Assembly: GCA_016933835.1 (NCBI GenBank)
Contig: JAFGAC010000002.1
Coordinates: forward strand, 140,041 to 204,040
DNA length: 64,000 nt
Direction of reading: 5' to 3'
Origin: Clostridiales bacterium
Lineage (GTDB): Bacteria > Bacillota > Clostridia > Peptostreptococcales > Acidaminobacteraceae
Positions within the stretch are counted from its first letter, which is position 1, and each line of letters opens with the position of its first letter. Shown in pieces: positions 41,829 through 51,647 of this stretch. A model generated the notes under the pieces. The model worked only from the letters and a program-made list of their open reading frames with translations. It searched no databases and was not told where the DNA came from. Both the position numbers and the translations under genes were made by a program.

Positions 41829-43038
41829 ACGTTTGCTGGTAGTGATAAAAAAAGAATTGATGCGTGTTTTTACGGATAGAAGATTAGTATTTACTGCATT
41901 ATTGCTTCCTGGTCTCAGTATTGCAGTTATTTATTCTATAATGGGAATGGTAATAGGTAATATGGATGATGAGAGAGCCATCCATATGTACGAAATAGAA
42001 ACTTATAATGTGCCGAGCAGCTATATTTCCTATATGGATGAATCTCCTTATGATAAAATAAATATGCATGAAATGGTGGATATATCACAATTGGAAGAAT
42101 CGAAAATGCGGTTGACAAACGAATCAATTGATATGGTTTTAGTATTTGATGAAAATTTCGATCAAAAGATGAGTGATTACCGCATAAATGAAATTCCAAA
42201 TATTGACACTTATTTCAATCCAATCAATGAATATTCTCAGGATGCAAGGAATTATATAGTAAATGGGATATTGCAGGATTATAAGGTTGCTATAGTTGGT
42301 GAGCGCTTAGGTGATATTAAGTTTACCCAAGTATTTTCAATAGACATTGATAATAGTGAAATATCGGTGGCTTCTGAAGAAAAATTAGCGGGCACAGTAA
42401 TCAGCAGAATTCTACCGATTCTTATTTCAATATTTTTGTTTGCAGGTGCTATGGGGATTGGAATCGATATGGTAGCGGGTGAAAAAGAGCGTGGTACAAT
42501 GGCGACTATTTTATTGACGCCTGTCAAAAGAGAGACAGTTGCACTTGGAAAGCTTATCAGTTTAGCAATCGTCGCGATATTTTCAACTATTTCTTCAATT
42601 TTGGGAATTTTGCTTTCTTTTCCTTTTTCTTCAAAATTATTTGGACAAGGACTTAATATTGATAAAATATCATTTCCGCCTCAATATATTTTGTTGTTGT
42701 TGATAGCTTTATTGATCTTAGTTGGAATCTATGTCGGTTTGATTATTTTAGTATCGGTAATTTCAAGAAGCGTCAAGGAAGCTGGAACATATATTTCACC
42801 GATATATATGGTTGTTTTAATATCTGCCATTCTAGCAGTTATGGGTAATGGAGAAATGAATTATATGAAATATTTAATACCGATATATGGAAATACAATT
42901 ATCATACAAAATATTTTCAGCCTGGATATCAATATGATGTATTTTTTAATAAATTCATTTGTTTCAATTCTTGTGATAACTGGTTTGGTATTGATTATTA
43001 GAAAAATGTTCTACAATGAGAAATTTATGTTTAAATAA
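41821..43038 (+). CDS. natB: ABC-2 exporter permease (NatB-like)
   Basis: A 405-residue membrane protein. One N-terminal helix, a large extracellular domain (about 45-185), then five helices from about residue 190, with VAGEKERGTMATILLTPVKRETVALGKL, the conserved ABC-2 coupling motif, at the cytoplasmic loop. NatAB exports sodium or drugs, but this cannot be read from sequence. The start could also be 41815. Confidence 0.85.
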   Translation: MDRRLLVVIKKELMRVFTDRRLVFTALLLPGLSIAVIYSIMGMVIGNMDDERAIHMYEIETYNVPSSYISYMDESPYDKINMHEMVDISQLEESKMRLTNESIDMVLVFDENFDQKMSDYRINEIPNIDTYFNPINEYSQDARNYIVNGILQDYKVAIVGERLGDIKFTQVFSIDIDNSEISVASEEKLAGTVISRILPILISIFLFAGAMGIGIDMVAGEKERGTMATILLTPVKRETVALGKLISLAIVAIFSTISSILGILLSFPFSSKLFGQGLNIDKISFPPQYILLLLIALLILVGIYVGLIILVSVISRSVKEAGTYISPIYMVVLISAILAVMGNGEMNYMKYLIPIYGNTIIIQNIFSLDINMMYFLINSFVSILVITGLVLIIRKMFYNEKFMFK

Positions 43039-43071
43039 AAACATGAAATATTAAAATTCGGGAGATGAATT

Positions 43072-43824
43072 ATGGATAAAGACATGAAAATAGCAATACT
43101 GATAGATGCTGATAATGTATCAAATAAATATATCAAGTTTATAATAGATGAAATTTCTAATCATGGAACACCGACATACAAGAGGATTTATGGAGACTGG
43201 ACGAAACCGCAATTGGCACCTTGGAAGAATGTTTTACTAGAATATTCAATAAATCCTATTCAGCAATACAGTTATACATCAGGTAAAAATGCAACAGATG
43301 CCGCACTTATCATTGATGCGATGGATATTCTTTATTCAAGCAATGTAGATGGATTTTGCATTGTATCAAGTGACAGTGATTTTACAAAATTGGCTGCAAG
43401 ATTGAGAGAAGCTGGCAAGTTTGTGATAGGCATGGGAGAGAAAAAAACACCGAAACCTTTTATAGCGGCATGTGAAAAATTTAAATATCTTGAGGTTTTG
43501 GAATCAATGACTTTATCTGCATCTGAAGTGATTGCTGAAAAAACAGAGCAAAACCATGATGAATCAAAGATGAGCATGACAAGTTTAAATAAGCTGGTTG
43601 AAGCGATTAAAACGATTATTAATGATATTTCTGATGAAGATGGTTGGGCTTTTCTTGGTGAAATTGGAGGTATTTTAAATAAAAGATATCCGGATTTTGA
43701 TACCAGAAATTATGGTTATACGAAATTGACGCCATTCATATCTTCGTTGAAACAATTTGAAATCAGGTCACAAAAGACAAGTAATCCGAGTATAAGTCTA
43801 AAATATATTAAAAATAAAGAATAG
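43072..43824 (+). CDS. NYN domain protein with LOTUS/OST-HTH domain
   Basis: A 250-residue protein. Residues 1-140 are a NYN (PIN-like) RNase domain with acidic site residues in LIDADNVSNKY, KNATDAALIIDAMDILY and CIVSSDSDFTKLAARLREAG. Residues 175-250 are an OST-HTH/LOTUS RNA-binding domain (AIKTIINDISDEDGWAFLGEIGGILNKRYPDFDTRNYGYTKL). Such LabA-like/DUF88 proteins are thought to cut structured RNA. Confidence 0.88.
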   Translation: MDKDMKIAILIDADNVSNKYIKFIIDEISNHGTPTYKRIYGDWTKPQLAPWKNVLLEYSINPIQQYSYTSGKNATDAALIIDAMDILYSSNVDGFCIVSSDSDFTKLAARLREAGKFVIGMGEKKTPKPFIAACEKFKYLEVLESMTLSASEVIAEKTEQNHDESKMSMTSLNKLVEAIKTIINDISDEDGWAFLGEIGGILNKRYPDFDTRNYGYTKLTPFISSLKQFEIRSQKTSNPSISLKYIKNKE

Positions 43825-43855
43825 CACTCAACTATTTGTAAAGGAAATTAAATTC

Positions 43856-44263
43856 ATGAAAATTAAATCATTGCATCATGTATGCATTCAAACGGATAGG
43901 TATAAGGAATCAATTGAATTTTATACGAAAATATTGGGGTTTAAACTTTTCAAAGAGAGTGAAAATTTTCATACCAGGAAGTACAATTCATGGTTAAGTT
44001 TCGATGGATTTATGATTGAGTTGCAGACAGAAAAAGAAGGTGAATCTCTAATACCTTGGAATTCCAACAGCTGTGGGCCTGTTCATCTGTCGTTTCTTGT
44101 TGAGGATATCGATGAATTCTACAGGAGTGTGAAAGCGAAAGGTCAAAAGAAATTCAAGAAGAAAAATGGTGATGAGATTTATAAAGTTGAAAAAGGATAC
44201 TTATTTAAAATGATTGCTCCTGAAGGAACAGAGATAGAAATCAGGGATCAGATAGAATTATAA
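43856..44263 (+). CDS. Glyoxalase/VOC family protein
   Basis: A 135-residue VOC protein with two beta-alpha repeats: LHHVCIQTDRYKESIEFYTKILGFKLF and PVHLSFLVEDIDEFYRSVKAKG. His, Gln and Glu at the metal positions are plausible (LHHV, IELQTE, GTEIEIRD). The substrate is unknown. Confidence 0.82.
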   Translation: MKIKSLHHVCIQTDRYKESIEFYTKILGFKLFKESENFHTRKYNSWLSFDGFMIELQTEKEGESLIPWNSNSCGPVHLSFLVEDIDEFYRSVKAKGQKKFKKKNGDEIYKVEKGYLFKMIAPEGTEIEIRDQIEL

Positions 44264-44279
44264 ATTACATTAAATGGAA

Positions 44280-44335
44280 TAAAAAGCAGTAAAATCATGA
44301 TTTTTTTTCAGTCTAATTTTACTGCTTTTTTTGTT
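44280..44335 (+). terminator. Terminator after the VOC gene
   Basis: AAAAAGCAGTAAAAT (from about 44280) pairs with ATTTTACTGCTTTTT, followed by T residues. A long A/T hairpin. Confidence 0.75.
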
Positions 44336-44427
44336 CAAATATTACAAAAAAACAAAAAATGTTGCAATTTCAATGTTTTCTGTTATACTTTTATAGTCTT
44401 TGCTTAAAAGGAGGAGAGAGTATAACT

Positions 44428-45168
44428 ATGAAAAATAGAAATATTTCAATAGCAACAATCTTTTTTGCCTTATTACTTACAGTTGTAATTGCGCAAAATT
44501 TATACCTTATTAATGAGATTAAAAACTTGAATATAGACAATGAAAGTTTAAATGAACAGCTCAGTCAAATAGGTACTTTGAACAAAGAAATTTCATATTT
44601 AGAAGATGAAAATTTTATAATTCGAAGAGTATTGGTAGAAGAAAAAGAAGTTGCTGATAATTACAGAAATCTAGTAGGCGATTATCAAAGTAATGATTTA
44701 GTAGCAAAAGCTAAAGAAATTGAAAACAGTACACCACTTGATTTTGAAACGGCATATATTATTGCCAAATACTCAGATCAAATGGACTTGAATGTATCTT
44801 TAATACTGTCTGTAATGGAATTAGAGAGTAATTTCAGCCAATATGAAGTGGGAACATCGGACGATCGTGGGTATATGCAAATTATCCCTGATACTGAAAA
44901 ATGGCTGGCAGAGGAATTTGGAAGTGAATTGGGGTTAGAGTATGATCCAGAGAGGATTTTCGAACCTGAGTACAACATTGGACTTGCGTCGATATATTTA
45001 AGTCTTTTGCAAAACACATATGGAAATGATTATGACAGAATCCTATCGGAATACAATAGAGGTCCCTATAATCTCAAGAAATATTATGAGGAAAACAACA
45101 CTTATGAAACAACCTATTCCAAAGTGATTCTTAGTAAAGAATCAAAATATCTTGCACTTAATGATTAA
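44428..45168 (+). CDS. Membrane-anchored lytic transglycosylase
   Basis: A 246-residue protein with one N-terminal helix (about 8-30), a coiled coil (about 30-80) and an SLT goose-lysozyme-like domain (about 105-245): catalytic Glu in ILSVMELESNFSQY, then SDDRGYMQIIPDT and EYNRGPYNLKKYY. It would cut peptidoglycan. The start at 44428 follows GGAGGAGAG. Confidence 0.85.
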   Translation: MKNRNISIATIFFALLLTVVIAQNLYLINEIKNLNIDNESLNEQLSQIGTLNKEISYLEDENFIIRRVLVEEKEVADNYRNLVGDYQSNDLVAKAKEIENSTPLDFETAYIIAKYSDQMDLNVSLILSVMELESNFSQYEVGTSDDRGYMQIIPDTEKWLAEEFGSELGLEYDPERIFEPEYNIGLASIYLSLLQNTYGNDYDRILSEYNRGPYNLKKYYEENNTYETTYSKVILSKESKYLALND

Positions 45169-45190
45169 CCAGCCTAGGCTGGTTTTTTAT
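45167..45190 (+). terminator. Terminator after the transglycosylase gene
   Basis: AACCAGCC pairs with GGCTGGTT (45167-45184), followed by T residues. Confidence 0.88.
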
Positions 45191-45263
45191 ATTTTTATAG
45201 GGTATATTAAAATTATCAAATAATCATAAACTTTAATTAAAAATAAGTGGTGTGGAGGTCTTT

Positions 45264-46130
45264 ATGATAATAAAAAAAGCAGTAATTCCTGCGGCGGGAT
45301 TTGGCACAAGGTTTTTACCAACTACTAAGGCGATGCCAAAAGAAATGATCAATATAGTAGATCGTCCGGCGATTCAATATGTTGTTGAAGAGGCAGTCGA
45401 TAGTGGAATTGAAGAAATTTTAATCATTATCTCGAGAAACAAGGAGATGATTATCAATCACTTTGATGAAACACCAGAACTTGATCAAGTGTTGAGCAAT
45501 AAGGACGACAAGTCATTGTTGAAAATATCGAAAGATTTAGCATCAAAAGTTAAAATATACTATGTACGGCAAGGTGATGCAAAAGGGTTGGGACATGCAA
45601 TTTACTGTGCGAAAGGGTTTGCAAACAATGAACCATTTGCTGTATTGCTACCCGACGATATAATTGACTCAGATGTGCCTGTAATAAAACAACTAATTGA
45701 ATCCTATGAAAGACATGAAGGAACAATTCTCGGTGTGCAGCCAGTTCCAAAAGCAGACTTGTCTAAATATGGAATAGTTGCAGGGGAAAAAATAGAAAAT
45801 GACGACATGCTTGTTTCTGGAATGATTGAAAAACCAAAAATAGAAGAGGCACCTTCGGATTATGCAATTTTAGGTAGATATATCTTGAATCCTTCTATAT
45901 TTGAAATGATTGAAAAGACACCACCGGGGAAAGGTGGAGAAATTCAATTGACGGATGCTATATTATTGCAAAAAGATGTGGAAAATGTCTATGCGAGTGT
46001 ATTTTCGGGGGTGCGATATGATACGGGGGATAAATTGGGTTACTTGAAAGCTACTGTTAATTTTGCCATGAAGCATCCGACTTTGTCAGATCCGTTCAAA
46101 AGGTATTTAGAAAAAGTAGACCTCGATTGA
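45264..46130 (+). CDS. galU: UTP-glucose-1-phosphate uridylyltransferase
   Basis: Makes UDP-glucose for cell-envelope sugars. The 288-residue enzyme has KKAVIPAAGFGTRFLPTTKAMPKEMINIVDRPAIQYVVEEA, FAVLLPDDII and GRYILNPSIFEMIE, all standard for GalU. GGAGG lies six bases before the ATG at 45264. Confidence 0.95.
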   Translation: MIIKKAVIPAAGFGTRFLPTTKAMPKEMINIVDRPAIQYVVEEAVDSGIEEILIIISRNKEMIINHFDETPELDQVLSNKDDKSLLKISKDLASKVKIYYVRQGDAKGLGHAIYCAKGFANNEPFAVLLPDDIIDSDVPVIKQLIESYERHEGTILGVQPVPKADLSKYGIVAGEKIENDDMLVSGMIEKPKIEEAPSDYAILGRYILNPSIFEMIEKTPPGKGGEIQLTDAILLQKDVENVYASVFSGVRYDTGDKLGYLKATVNFAMKHPTLSDPFKRYLEKVDLD

Positions 46131-46140
46131 GGTCTACTTT
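46116..46140. terminator. Bidirectional terminator between galU and pepV
   Basis: GTAGACCTC pairs with GAGGTCTAC around a four-base loop (46116-46137), inside both stop-codon regions. Confidence 0.82.
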
Positions 46141-47525
46141 AGTAACTCGTAAATAGCTTTAGAGTAAATCTTTGTCATTAAAATGAGATCGTCGATTGAG
46201 ATGAACTCATTTTTTTGATGTGCCAAGTCATCTTGCCAGGGAAATGTTGCGCCGAATGCGACGGCGTTTGGCATGCTTCTAGCATAAGTGCCGCCACCTG
46301 TGGTGAGAGGTTGATCCTCTCTTTCTGTGTAGTCATTATAGACTTTTGTCAAAATTTGAATCATATCTGAATTCTTATCAACAAACAAAGGTAAAATGTG
46401 TTCGTCTTCAATATATTCAAAATTTCCGTAATCGATTGTTTCCTTTATTCCATTTACAACTGCATCGTAAGATCCAGTAACAGGGTAACGAATGTTTATT
46501 GTCAATGCGCCTTTTTCTTGATTCATTTTTATCATTCCAACATTTAAGACTAGTTTTCCGGATTCTATATCTGAAAAACCACAGCCGATATTTTGTCCAT
46601 TGAATTCAAGACCGATGTGTCTTGCAATGGTTCTAATGAAAAGACTCTGATCGCTGATTTGCAAATCGATATTGTCCAAAAATTTTATCAGATGTGAAAT
46701 AGCATTGATACCTTTATCGGGTCTGCTGCCATGGGCAGAAACTCCTCTGGAAACAACTTTATATTCATCGTTGCCTAAAGCTTCAATTGAAATTTGTCCG
46801 TTGTAGTCTAAGTTATAAGCTTCAACCATATCAAGCAGTGTCATTTTTGACCTTATTATTGCTTCTGCATGGTCGGGTACCATATTAGGCGCATTGCCTC
46901 CTGATATCTTGAGAATTTCGATGCCGCCATCATCTAAGAAGTTACTGAAGTTTTTAACTAAATCAAATATTATGATTCCTTTTTCACCGTAGATGACAGG
47001 AAATTTTCCATCGGGAACAATTGACATTGTAGGGATTTCTTCGTGTGCTATATAGTAATTGATGCTCTCCCAATGAGTCTCCTCATTCAATCCAAAAATG
47101 ATACGTACGCGCTTTGTGAAAGTGATATTCGAATCCATGAGCGCTTTAACCGCATACAGTGATGAAATAGCGGGGCCTTTATCGTCAGTGGTTCCCCTTC
47201 CAAATATTTTTCCATCAACAATTTCTCCAGAGTATGGGTCACTGGACCAACCATCTCCTTCAGGTACAACATCAAGATGAACTAAAATTCCAATCATTTC
47301 CTTGCCTTGACCATATTCTGCATAGCCAACCATATTGTCGATATTTTTTGTTTTAAAACCGAGGGAATCTGCAAGAGTCAAAGTGTATTCCAAAGTGTTT
47401 TGAACGCCTTGCCCAAAGGGATAAACAGGATGAGTTTTATCTTCAACGCTCTTGATCTGGACTATTTTTTGTACACTCTCGATGATATCATTCTTCATAT
47501 TTTCTATTTGTCGATCAAAATTCAT
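46134..47525 (-). CDS. pepV: Dipeptidase PepV (M20 family)
   Basis: A 463-residue zinc dipeptidase. Metal ligands: HLDVVPEGDGW, GRGTTDDKGPA (bridging Asp) and GLNEETHWE with the catalytic Glu. The C-terminal end has the His ligand region. The start at 47525 follows AAAGGA; it overlaps the ogt gene by 11 bases. It would serve peptide use. Confidence 0.9.
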   Translation of the reverse strand: MNFDRQIENMKNDIIESVQKIVQIKSVEDKTHPVYPFGQGVQNTLEYTLTLADSLGFKTKNIDNMVGYAEYGQGKEMIGILVHLDVVPEGDGWSSDPYSGEIVDGKIFGRGTTDDKGPAISSLYAVKALMDSNITFTKRVRIIFGLNEETHWESINYYIAHEEIPTMSIVPDGKFPVIYGEKGIIIFDLVKNFSNFLDDGGIEILKISGGNAPNMVPDHAEAIIRSKMTLLDMVEAYNLDYNGQISIEALGNDEYKVVSRGVSAHGSRPDKGINAISHLIKFLDNIDLQISDQSLFIRTIARHIGLEFNGQNIGCGFSDIESGKLVLNVGMIKMNQEKGALTINIRYPVTGSYDAVVNGIKETIDYGNFEYIEDEHILPLFVDKNSDMIQILTKVYNDYTEREDQPLTTGGGTYARSMPNAVAFGATFPWQDDLAHQKNEFISIDDLILMTKIYSKAIYELLK

Positions 47526-47991
47526 GTGTATCATTCCTTTCAAAATCAATTAATTTTTTCTTTAGATTGATCCCATCTGGTGCTGAAAAACCAGTCAAAG
47601 CACCATTGTTTCCGATGATTCGATGACAGGGAATGTACATAGGAAAAGGATTTTTTCCGAGTGCACCGCCGACTGCTCGAGCAGCTTTTGGATTATCTAT
47701 CATTATTGCCAATTCTTTATACGTTATGATTTCACCAAAAGGTATTTTCAGAGAAGCGTCATAGACTTTCTTCTGAAATGCAGTAGGACTGAAATCCAGG
47801 GCAACATCAATGTCGATAGGATTTTTATCAATATAAGACAGCATGTATCTGTGGATGTCTACAAAGGGATTTTCACTATAAATTAGATTGCAATTTTCCT
47901 GTACGGAAATGAATGCGATCCTTGTCAAACCTTTATCGCTCGAAGTGTATTGCAATATAAAAAGACCATAATCATACACCCAATAGTACAT
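47515..47991 (-). CDS. ogt: O6-alkylguanine-DNA methyltransferase
   Basis: Repairs O6-methylguanine by transferring the methyl group to its own cysteine. The 158-residue protein has the active-site IPCHRII (Cys about residue 130), the upstream helix-turn-helix GEIITYKELAIMIDNPKAARAVGGALGKNPFP and the GFSAPDGINLKKKLIDFE tail. It is the short form without the Ada AraC domain. Confidence 0.95.
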   Translation of the reverse strand: MYYWVYDYGLFILQYTSSDKGLTRIAFISVQENCNLIYSENPFVDIHRYMLSYIDKNPIDIDVALDFSPTAFQKKVYDASLKIPFGEIITYKELAIMIDNPKAARAVGGALGKNPFPMYIPCHRIIGNNGALTGFSAPDGINLKKKLIDFERNDTHEF

Positions 47992-48028
47992 ATAATCACC
48001 CTTGAATAGTTTATCATAAAAAAAGAAA

Positions 48029-48050
48029 AAACAGGCATTTAATCCTGTTT
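48029..48050 (-). terminator. Terminator after the HD-GYP gene
   Basis: On the minus strand AAACAGG pairs with CCTGTTT (48029-48050), followed by a U-run. The stop codon sits in the loop. Confidence 0.7.
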
Positions 48051-49262
48051 ACTTTCATTAATCAAGTCGAATAATTTAGAGGTGATATCGCCGTTGATTT
48101 CACCTCGATTAACCATATCTTTCATTATAGCCTTAGTAGCAGGCAGAGAAAGACTTTTCCTGTAGGGTCTTGATTCTCTAAGTGCGGTATAGATATCAGC
48201 AACCGTAAGCATCTGTGATTCAAAATCGATCTCAGTCGCTTTCAATCCTCTAGGATAGCCACTGCCATTGAGCTTTTCGTGGTGCTGTCCAACCCATCTG
48301 GCGATGTCATCAAAATTTTTGAGGCGTTTCAACATTATTTCGCCATCAAGTGTGTGTTTTTTCACTATTTCAAATTCATGTACTTTAAGTGGAAGTGGTT
48401 TTTCAAGAATACTTTTTGATATGAAAATCTTTCCGATATCGTGAAGGTTTGCCGTGATGTGCAATTTTTTTTGCATTTCATCACTGTAACCATATATAAT
48501 AGCCAATTCCTTGAGTAACTTAGAAATAGAGCTAGAGTGGTCGTATGTAAAGTGGCTTTTGTGGTCAATGATTTTCATGAATGTTTCAGTGACAGATTTT
48601 ACGCTGTGCCAAGTATAATCAAGTTCACAATTGGGTAGCTTATCACACCTTATTGAATAATCGACATCAGGTAAAATGTCAAAAAGCTTGATGGCATTTA
48701 CAACTAATTCAGGATCGAAATAAATGCCAGAATGATTATTCAGATAAAGAATGATATCTTCTTTTTTATTGCTGATCTCATTGAGATCGAAGTGAAGATC
48801 AATTTTGTCTGCTATGGCAATGATACGTGAAAAAAGTGGAATTTCATCTTTTTCCAATCCAAAAAAACCTTTACCGTCATAATGTTCATGATGAAACATG
48901 ATGACATTGTTGATATCTGTATTAAAATTGATGTCTTTTACAAAATTTTCACCGATGATGCAGTGTTCAATCATACTTTCATGTCGGAGAATATAGTCAT
49001 CCGATTGTAAATAAGGGATGATTTCAGTTGAAATAAATCCGACATCATGGAGCATGCCAAGCAGATAGATGTCTCTTTTGGCAGCTTCGTCAAGCCCTAA
49101 AATTTCAGCAAGATGAACAGAAAAATGCGCAACTTTGAACTGATGGTAATTTGGATAATCCACAACTGAATTATCAGCATTGATTTGAAAATGGTGATGA
49201 GATACAGCGTTATCTATGGCGCGTGAAAACATTTCTGCAACTGCGCCTAAGTCAAAAATCAC
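48039..49262 (-). CDS. Tandem HD / HD-GYP phosphodiesterase
   Basis: A 407-residue protein with two HD domains and no separate sensor. Domain one (about 35-165) has LLGMLHDVGFI, HESMIEHCIIGE and HHEHYDGKGFFG, an HD-GYP-like HHE..GKGF. Domain two (about 225-400) is a full HD-GYP: HDIGKIFIS, KKHTLDGE, GQHHEKLNGSGYPRGL and LTVADIYTALRESRPYR. The GYP motif shows c-di-GMP (or cGAMP) phosphodiesterase activity in the family. It starts with GTG at 49262, seven bases after AGGGGGA. Confidence 0.88.
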   Translation of the reverse strand: MIFDLGAVAEMFSRAIDNAVSHHHFQINADNSVVDYPNYHQFKVAHFSVHLAEILGLDEAAKRDIYLLGMLHDVGFISTEIIPYLQSDDYILRHESMIEHCIIGENFVKDINFNTDINNVIMFHHEHYDGKGFFGLEKDEIPLFSRIIAIADKIDLHFDLNEISNKKEDIILYLNNHSGIYFDPELVVNAIKLFDILPDVDYSIRCDKLPNCELDYTWHSVKSVTETFMKIIDHKSHFTYDHSSSISKLLKELAIIYGYSDEMQKKLHITANLHDIGKIFISKSILEKPLPLKVHEFEIVKKHTLDGEIMLKRLKNFDDIARWVGQHHEKLNGSGYPRGLKATEIDFESQMLTVADIYTALRESRPYRKSLSLPATKAIMKDMVNRGEINGDITSKLFDLINESKQD

Positions 49263-49331
49263 AAAAAATTCCCCCTATAAAATCATTTTATCAGAAAATT
49301 CAGAAAAATGTTTAATAGAGGGAATAAATTT

Positions 49332-50429
49332 TTAAAATTTGTCGTAGAATATATATTGTTCTTCAAAGTTCTTTTTCTTAAAGACATCGAGAACGGCATC
49401 AATCATGAGTGGACTGCCGCATAGATAAGCTTCTAGATTTGAGCAGTCATCAAGTTTTTTATCCAACAAGTCATTGACACGCCCTACAGGTCCTGTCCAG
49501 TTGCATTCAGGTGTTGGTCTTGAAAGGGTGTAAACGATTTCAATGTCTTTCAAAGTTTTCGCTATTTCATCAATTTCTTCAGTTAGAAAAAGATCTTCTT
49601 TTGTTCTTGCGCCAAAATAGAATGTGCCTTTTCTTTGGATGTTATTGTCACGCATATACCGCAAGATGGCTAAAATTGGTGCCATACCTGTTCCGATTCC
49701 AACGAGGATCATCTCGCGGTCGCTGTTATGATAAAAGAAATCACCAAAGGGACCAACAATTGTCAATTTGTCATTTTCTTTTAAGTAATTGTGTATATAA
49801 GTGGTGCACTTTCCACCGGGTACATAACCAATCAGCAGCTCGATGTAATTTTTATCAGTTGCTGATGAAGCGATGGAATAGGCTCTATAAACTTCTTCGT
49901 CGCTTTCTTTATAAACGGGAGATAGAATTTGAATATATTGACCGGGTTTAAAGTCGATTTCGTTGTCTTTGGGCAATTTCAATCTCAAATGTTTAATCTT
50001 ATCTGTCACTTGCTCTATTTTTTCGACGATGTAGTCGTATTGCTTGACATTGAATAGTTCTTCTGGAATTTCAATTTTCAAATCTTCCTTTACCTTGCAT
50101 TGACATGAAAGACGAATGCCTTCTTTTTGTTCCTCTGTTGTTACATAACCAAGTTCTGTAGGAAGAATTGTGCCGCCGCCTTCTGTTACTTTAACCTTGC
50201 AATAACCACAACTCCCCTTTCCTCCGCAAGCTGATGGAATAAAAATTTCATTTTCAATCAATGCGCTGAGAAGCGAATCCCCACCATCAACGATGTATTC
50301 TTTTTCATTGTTGATGAGAATCTTCTTTTCTCCATAATTTGCAATGGTACGGTTGGCTACAGATAAGAGAAGGGCTAAAAATCCAGTGATAGCTGAAATT
50401 GCTGCAACTGTCATTATTATTGTATTCAT
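49332..50429 (-). CDS. nqrF: NADH-oxidising flavoprotein NqrF-like subunit
   Basis: The NADH-oxidising subunit of a membrane redox pump. The 365-residue protein has one N-terminal helix (about 5-24), a plant-type ferredoxin [2Fe-2S] domain (Cys 68, 74, 77 and 109), an FAD domain with RAYSIASS, and an NAD domain with GIGTGMAPILAIL and YLCGSPLMIDAV, ending in YDKF. It is shorter than typical NqrF (about 405). It is the last of five genes. Confidence 0.9.
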   Translation of the reverse strand: MNTIIMTVAAISAITGFLALLLSVANRTIANYGEKKILINNEKEYIVDGGDSLLSALIENEIFIPSACGGKGSCGYCKVKVTEGGGTILPTELGYVTTEEQKEGIRLSCQCKVKEDLKIEIPEELFNVKQYDYIVEKIEQVTDKIKHLRLKLPKDNEIDFKPGQYIQILSPVYKESDEEVYRAYSIASSATDKNYIELLIGYVPGGKCTTYIHNYLKENDKLTIVGPFGDFFYHNSDREMILVGIGTGMAPILAILRYMRDNNIQRKGTFYFGARTKEDLFLTEEIDEIAKTLKDIEIVYTLSRPTPECNWTGPVGRVNDLLDKKLDDCSNLEAYLCGSPLMIDAVLDVFKKKNFEEQYIFYDKF

Positions 50430-50439
50430 TTGACCCCTC

Positions 50440-51030
50440 CTATTGTATGACGACTATGCCTGAAAAGCCGATAAAAGCCAGTGCCATCAGACCAGTTATG
50501 ATTAATGTGATACCTGCACCTTCAAGACCTTTTGGGATAGGTGCTGATTTGATTTTTTGTCTGATTCCTGCCATTGTTACAATTGCCAAAGTCCAACCTA
50601 TACCTGAACCGACTCCGAAAGCGAGTGATTGCATCAATGAATAGTTTCTGATGACCATAAATAATGAGACACCCAGTACAGCACAGTTTACTGTAATCAA
50701 TGGAAGGAAAATACCGAGAGCATAGTAAAGCGCTGGAAAATAACGGTCAATGATCATCTCGATCAATTGAACGAATGCCGCAATTATGATGATGAAAACA
50801 ATGTATCTCAGATATTCCAAACCAAGAGGAATCAAGACATAATGGTAAACTAAATAATTTAAAAGTGTTGTAAAAGTTAAAACAAAAGTAACGGCTTGAC
50901 CCAAACTGAGGGATGTTTTAATTTCACTTGATATGGCTATAAAAGAACACATGCCAAGGAAGTTTGAAAGGATCATGTTATTTGTAAAAATCGCTGCAAA
51001 GAAAATGACTATCGGGCTGATTTCTATCAT
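50440..51030 (-). CDS. nqrE: NqrE/RnfA-type membrane subunit
   Basis: A 196-residue, six-helix membrane protein. NNMILSNFLGMCSFIAISSEIKTS and LITVNCAVLGVSLF carry the two cysteines of the intramembrane Fe-S site found in NqrE and RnfA. It overlaps the preceding gene by four bases. With NqrD it forms the symmetrical core of the pump. Confidence 0.92.
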   Translation of the reverse strand: MIEISPIVIFFAAIFTNNMILSNFLGMCSFIAISSEIKTSLSLGQAVTFVLTFTTLLNYLVYHYVLIPLGLEYLRYIVFIIIIAAFVQLIEMIIDRYFPALYYALGIFLPLITVNCAVLGVSLFMVIRNYSLMQSLAFGVGSGIGWTLAIVTMAGIRQKIKSAPIPKGLEGAGITLIITGLMALAFIGFSGIVVIQ

Positions 51031-51647
51031 GATTTAGCACCTTCTTTCGATGATTTTTCAGGAATCATATTTTTTGTTATCCAGATGATGATTGCCAACA
51101 TGAAAAATGCGCCAGGAGGCATAATCATAAGTGTCCAACTAACCCATGCTTTTCCTAATACGTTGATTCCGAAAAGCGTACCAAAACCTAAAAGTTCTCT
51201 GACGAATGAGATGGCTAATAAAACGATTGTGTATCCTGCACCTGAAGCAAGTCCATCTAAGAATGACAGATGAGGTGGATTGTTCTGAGCAAAGGATTCA
51301 CAGCGACCCATGATGATACAATTAGTGATGATTAAACCTACATAAGGTCCTAAAGCGGTGCTTATTGTCGGGAAATACGCTTTGAGGAAGATGTCGACAA
51401 TAATTACATATGCTGAGATAATTAGTGTTTGAACCATCATGCGTATATGTTTTGGTGTCCATTTACGTATAAGCGAAACAGTCAGTTCTGAAAAAGCAGT
51501 TACAAACATCAATCCGAGTCCCATGACAAGAGAGTTCATCATTAAATTTGTTACAGCCAAGGCAGAACAAATACCAAGAATTTGTCTAAAAACGGGATTG
51601 TCTTTCCATAAGCCTTGAATAATGATTTTTTTGCTTTTACCAGCCAT
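51027..51647 (-). CDS. nqrD: NqrD/RnfE-type membrane subunit
   Basis: A 206-residue, six-helix membrane protein with NPVFRQILGICSALAVTN and LIITNCIIMGRCESFAQ, each carrying one cysteine of the shared Fe-S site. It is placed right after the NqrC/RnfG gene and before the NqrE/RnfA gene, the order used by both Nqr (C-D-E) and Rnf (G-E-A). Confidence 0.92.
   Translation of the reverse strand: MAGKSKKIIIQGLWKDNPVFRQILGICSALAVTNLMMNSLVMGLGLMFVTAFSELTVSLIRKWTPKHIRMMVQTLIISAYVIIVDIFLKAYFPTISTALGPYVGLIITNCIIMGRCESFAQNNPPHLSFLDGLASGAGYTIVLLAISFVRELLGFGTLFGINVLGKAWVSWTLMIMPPGAFFMLAIIIWITKNMIPEKSSKEGAKS

Noticed and set aside
49511..49951. Plus-strand open frame of 146 codons opposite nqrF
   Set aside because: The translation is rich in Cys, Arg and Phe without family resemblance, and the opposite strand has all NqrF motifs.
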